From Antedon bifida (lineage: Eukaryota; Echinodermata; Crinoidea; Comatulida; Antedonidae): DNA of 64,000 bases. The notes beneath the pieces are model-generated. The model worked only from the letters and a program-made list of their open reading frames with translations. It ran no database searches and was not told the DNA's origin. The DNA is taken from assembly GCA_963402885.1 (NCBI GenBank), contig OY727102.1:3348001-3412000 (forward strand), read 5' to 3'. Shown one piece after another: positions 59,228 through 64,000 of this stretch (positions are counted from its first letter, which is position 1; the number at the start of each line of letters is the position of its first letter). The translations under genes were made by a program, and so were the position numbers.

Positions 59228-60274
59228 CGATGTACTTGCTGTATTCCATTCATTCCCAGTCTGTGTTATACAATTAGGTAACACTAAAAATAACCGCACA
59301 TTCGAACCGAGAATTGAATAACGAACGCCTTAAGGACTTATAATATTTGCCTCGAGGCTTTCTCAAGGATTCACCACCATTAATGACTAATTATTAACAA
59401 TATACATTAAGCATTCCGAATGCTAACCTTTTTTGACATAAAAATGGTTCAATAATGATATGACGTCAACGAAATGGAGGAGTCACTTTGTGTGAACTGT
59501 AAATATCGTTCAATAAATCCACAGTTATAAACAATAGAAGGAAGCGGGGTATTTTACACCGTCTGCTCTCAGCATGCCGTTATTGTTTACATCGTTAACC
59601 ATCTGAAAGTAAATCAATAGATGACATCCTTGGAAATGAACTAACAATATACAATAATAGTTTAATATGACATGTCGTTGGAGATAACATATCGTAAACT
59701 AGTATATATTTCTCGTAGTCAACTTACGTAAAGATAATCGTTCTATTCCTATTGTATACGTGCTTACCATACGCTCTATTTGCTTTATGTGGCAATTTTA
59801 AGTACAAGATGATACGAATTTGGTGGTAAATTTTAAAGATGATGAATTTAATGACGCGAATATTGTCTTCTGATGGCAATATAGTGGATAATGTCTATCG
59901 AAAAATCAACAAAAACAAATAAAATGACGTGCATTTTGGAAATATTCATAATCAAATTCTAGAGGTATGTATATACTGTAAATGTATGTTTTGATTTTAA
60001 ACATTTTGTTTATACTTTTTCCTCACGTTTTTAGCTTTTGACGGTGCAATTATCATGCAAAACATTAATTCAATTCAGCCAAATCGTATTATTATATCAT
60101 ATGTATGTAGGAATGGTTTTGGTAATAATTACCATTGGTTATCAAATATAAAATGTAGGCCTAAATTCGTGTCAAGGCACATAGAGTTTGGGCTTGATTG
60201 TTAAGTTTTTTACCGGAGGGGTTCGTTCGAATTCTATATAGGTAAACAAAGAGGTGACTGGTATCATTATTCTT

Positions 60275-60399
60275 TAAAGCTCTGTCCACACTATCAAACT
60301 AGTTTGACAAAAAAGTTTGATGTGCCTAATAAAATGATAGTGATATGACGTCATCATAATGGGCACATCACATCTTTGTGTCACAAGTTTGAGCTTTAG
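60275..60399 (+). mobile_element. MITE-like element, family 1, copy 6
   Basis: Starts AAAGCTCTGTCCACACTATC, then AAACTAGTTTGACAAAAAAG, and ends TCACAAGTTTGAGCTTT with a shortened right arm. A TGACGTCA palindrome (60346-60353) sits at the centre. Confidence 0.8.
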
Positions 60400-63300
60400 C
60401 TTTTACTAGCCAAAACATTCTCTACATGCATATGACTTCGGTTATACATTAATATATAAGTCTAAGTTAGCTAGACAATATAATCATTTGATTTCCATTA
60501 TGATAATATAATATCTACTGATTTGAATATTATAATATGAATAATTAAGAGTGTATGGTGATTAGACAACGGATAAGCTGACATGTTAACAATGCATCGT
60601 GTGTTCTTGTGACTCTTGTTAATGTGCATAGCAACGATTATGTTTTACTAAACTCAAAGTGTCTTGACATAAAAAAAAAGATATTTGTTAATTTTTATTA
60701 ACGAACTTGAGATTTTAGAACTCACAGATTTATTGTGAATCTTCATTAATAACTTCGCATGTACACTTGATCCACACTGTTTTTATAACAGCACAAGATT
60801 TGGAAAAAATAAATAGACCATGGCAAAACATAATTATTAAAAAGGAATGATTGTACAAACAATTCTTATAAAACTTCTCGTCATAATCCTAATGATCCGT
60901 ACGAAGACTATGAGCACTAAATTTTGTCTATTCGATGGCCAGTTATACAACCGATTCTCGGTACTGTATCAAACGCAATGTTCCCGGATATTGCTTAATG
61001 CGAGGCATGCGCAGCAATCAAAGGCACAAGAACACTAAATTAAATTATGTAAACAAAAATCGAAGCATTCATGAACATTCCCTGTATCTCTTGTCTGACA
61101 GATCACCCGGAGCTACAAATTTGAAAGAGGTGAGATGTCCTATCACTGGTCATTTAATAATAAATTTACACTGAAATTGTGACTCTTAAACTGTTTTTCG
61201 CCCCATTAAAATATATAATTGTGTTGGGTGTGACGTCACTCATAACGATGGTATCCAAATAAGGACTTGCTATAAATGACGCCATCGTTTGCCGGTACTC
61301 ATAACACATCGTTGGCAACTACTGGATCGTACAACTGACAGAACACGCCGCGGAATTTTCAAACGTTTCTAATTCAGTAGGAGTACTGTACTACTTTCAA
61401 TTACAACCTAAATTATCTAACTAATTATTATTGTATCTCGTATAACCCTCAATCCTCTCATATCAGGAAACATACTAGTGACATACATACATGTGACCTC
61501 ATAGTAATTATGTGTAGTATAAAATAAATATAAATATTATTATTATTATTATTATAATTATACAAAAATGATATCCCATTATTTTTGTAAGGCATAGGCA
61601 TATTATTTGTTTCACCATTACCCACGAAGGACTAATACATAATAATAAACGGTGTTTACACAACCACCTATTATATAATGCTAATTCGGACTATCGTACC
61701 CTACCCATCATCGAGTTCCATTTACTGGAATACAGCATCATAATGTGTTTCACATGAATCACCTAATATGATAGACCATAACCTACTTTACATGATACAG
61801 GCATCACATACAGATACTGATGATATATTGTCATTGTGGCGAGATAAAGCACCGATAATCGGGCTATAGATGGTGGTAGAACAAGTTATTTTGGATAAGA
61901 ACTTTGAGCTGGAGGTCTATTGCACATTATTTTTTGCCAATTTATTATAAAGATCTCTTATTTAAAACAAATGGTGGTTGGCATGGCTATTTCTAGCACA
62001 AAAACAGATTTTAAAATGAAAATACCAAAGGGCTAACATTAATGTAAAGCTGTTTTGTGTGCTTTTTTGTTTTCTTTTTTTTTTCTTAGATGTTATTTGA
62101 CCTTCAGTCATATAGCAAAATATCATTAGTACACAAATTACTAATAGTAACAATATTGAGCGTCTAGGGATGGTTAGATTACGTCGTTCATAGTTTTACC
62201 TGAAATTAGTTATTCCAAATAATGTACTTACTTCTCTTAAAGATAATTAGATTAAATAGAAACGACATAGCACTGCCTTATTCGCCGGCAGACCTACAAT
62301 TTTCATTAAAAGCAGCACTTGATGAAATTGGTCGATAGACAAATTGAATCGGCGCACTGACATCAGTTAGAATACCACTCATAGATGAAAACTAGAAATT
62401 GTAAGGTCATTAAATCTAGAAGAATATCCTAATTAATTGAAATGTTTCAACCGCTTGATTAAAGGTCGAAGCGGTACCGTACGTGCAGGCTAATTCACGT
62501 AAAGAGAATGGCACGCAATGTGCATGAGATGTCCACATACAGAATATAGAATTATGTGACGATACGACAAAACCTCAAAAGTTAAATGTACCGTTACATT
62601 CAACCGCTGGTCATAGATGGCATGAAATGTAGAGGTCTCTATAACATTTGCGAAATAGTGTACAACTGTACTTATATTATATTGTATTGGTAGAATCTAT
62701 AAACTGATGACAAATAGGCCCTATCAATCAATCAACTAAACTAAACCTTTCAAATATAATAAAGTTAATCAACTAGTAGAAGAAATAGATATGTATTTGT
62801 TTAAAATTGACATTTATATTATTTTGATTATTGATTAAGTTCGGTAAATCATAGGCATATAAAAATGCTAATGAGTGAGTACTCCTAAATCTGTAATTTC
62901 ACCGCGTAAAAAGTTTGATACGTTTAACAATATTTTATTGTTGATGCTTCAGGCAATAATGGTTATATTTTGGTGCCAAATGTTTACCATCTTCAAAAGA
63001 ATAACCGATATAGCCGACCTTTGTCATATAGGAGTATTGCCAATAACATTGCAGACTAACTGAGAATACTGTACAGTAATTATCATAATGTAGTTTAGTA
63101 TTTTTACGACTTAAACTGACGTAAACAACTTTGTAATGTCGCCAATTATACAGAGTGATGTTAGATTACAGTTTGGAAGTAGTCAACGTGTCAATCATAT
63201 CATACTGGATTTGGTTTAGAATGTTTGTCAAAAAAGCTTACTATTGTGTATTTTTTACTTTCTAAGTGATTGAAACCAATTATTTGTCAGCGTGTTTATA

Positions 63301-63439
63301 CTATACAATAGGTTAGAAACAAATCGGCACCAATAGAAATACAATTAATAGATCTCGCAGACATATTATAAACTACACAATGTCGAATGATAGGCTATCT
63401 GTCTGTTGATGATTTTCTATACACAGTTATTGTAAGTTT

Positions 63440-63680
63440 ATCAGTAACATAATGGTTAAGACATCTGCATATCAAGCAGAAGGTTCCGGGTTCGGATCTC
63501 GGTTTAGGGCGAATTTTTCTCATTCTCACAGATTTCCTCATCTTACCATTTCAAAAAAATTAATTCATTTCCAGTATATCACCGAGCGGTTTAGAATTTG
63601 TTCTGTGCCTGTGGTGTTTATGTATTTATTTATTATTGTTAAAAAATGTCTCTTTCGTCTACCAGTAGTTAAATGTTGTA
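63440..63680 (+). mobile_element. tRNA-derived SINE, copy with intact head
   Basis: The head reads AACATAATGGTTAAGACATC (A-box-like). A 5-bp anticodon-type stem follows, TCTGC/GCAGA with the 7-base loop ATATCAA. Then comes a T-arm with stem CCGGG/CTCGG and loop TTCGGAT (B box). No acceptor stem can be formed, so it is not a functional tRNA. The body CTCATTCTCACAGATTTCCT and CAGTATATCACCG recurs, reverse-complemented, at 1823-1908. The tail is AT-rich (TATTTATTTATTATTG). Confidence 0.75.
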
Positions 63681-64000
63681 ATTAGTTTGACACAAAATAA
63701 ATTTTTTTTTTCTAAATGATGTCTTTCTCGAATGGTATTAACAAATATGAGTTTACTATACCATACGTTTTGAAAAGTTATTTGGTTTTTTTAAGTGCCA
63801 AATATATTTCTATTATCGTCCTGATTTCGCTTTATCACTAAATCAACGTTGCACTTCTTCTAGAGTACCACGTGTCAAACAGTATCTTATCATTGATCTT
63901 GTCTGAAATCCACTGTGCTATCAACATTCCCATTATTCACTATCACTCGTAACTTCCTTATGACAACTATGTTCATAACTATGTCTGAAATTACAACTAC

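Larger units (their letters stand above)
53995..64000. other. Intergenic DNA downstream of the DEG/ENaC gene
   Basis: No conserved multi-exon gene recognised. It holds a retroposon-tail-like stretch (54690-54770), a palindromic element (56179-56562), a candidate minus-strand exon (58325-58475), a degenerate tandem array (58710-58900), two family 1 elements (59092-59227, 60275-60399), an ATT microsatellite (about 61536-61556) and a SINE (63440-63680). Other parts show only AT-rich sequence. Confidence 0.5.

Noticed and set aside
12499..60399. CRISPR-like array from the repeated GGTAGTGATATG units
   Set aside because: The units are adjacent without unique spacers and lie inside inverted-repeat elements of a eukaryotic genome.
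60847..61174. Two overlapping plus-strand ORFs
   Set aside because: No domain, no shared frame, no splice sites; treated as chance.
63446..63512. tRNA gene
   Set aside because: The anticodon and T arms fold, but no acceptor stem pairs, and the body recurs elsewhere as an interspersed repeat. It is a SINE head.

Overview
The window looks like nuclear DNA of an animal, most likely a marine invertebrate. It is AT-rich and intron-rich. Coding exons have clean GT/AG splice sites, and most of the length is intron or intergenic DNA full of short interspersed repeats. The gene families (a two-coding-exon Kv2/Shab potassium channel, a DEG/ENaC channel, a Mag/SURL-like Ty3/gypsy element) would fit an echinoderm or another deuterostome invertebrate. 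The species cannot be fixed from the sequence alone.

Layout. 1-15.8 kb has no recognisable conserved gene; it holds repeats and a striking acidic tandem-repeat ORF (4.28-5.1 kb). The Kv2 potassium channel gene runs on the + strand from at least 15,795 to about 40.0 kb. Its first coding exon (15890-16447) encodes the N-terminus and T1 tetramerisation domain. A 19,975-bp intron follows, then one large exon (36423-38660) encoding S1-S6, the pore and a long cytoplasmic tail, 931 aa in all. Inside that intron sits a complete LTR retrotransposon (28428-33378): identical 287-bp LTRs, a TCGTC target-site duplication, a primer-binding site, a polypurine tract and one uninterrupted 1327-codon gag-pol ORF. 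It lies in the same orientation as the host gene and looks very young.

40-46 kb is intergenic, with a tRNA-Gly-like SINE, palindromic repeats and a ~70-bp tandem array. From 46.2 to 54.0 kb a second + strand gene encodes a DEG/ENaC-family cation channel. I rebuilt it from eleven exons whose splice phases all agree; the reading frame is 571 codons from the first in-frame ATG. 54-64 kb is again mostly repeats. It has one possible minus-strand terminal coding exon (58325-58475) and a tRNA-derived SINE near the right edge.

Repeats. At least four inverted-repeat (MITE-like) families recur, as does a GTCGG-rich family whose five copies all point the same way. A second, truncated SINE copy lies at 1.8 kb. 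The palindromic octamers TAGGCCTA (17 copies) and TGACGTCA (9 copies) are far more common than base composition would predict. The two host genes are both membrane ion channels, Kv2 repolarising and DEG/ENaC sodium-conducting. Nothing in the sequence shows that they are co-regulated. I found no CRISPR array, operon or microbial defence system.
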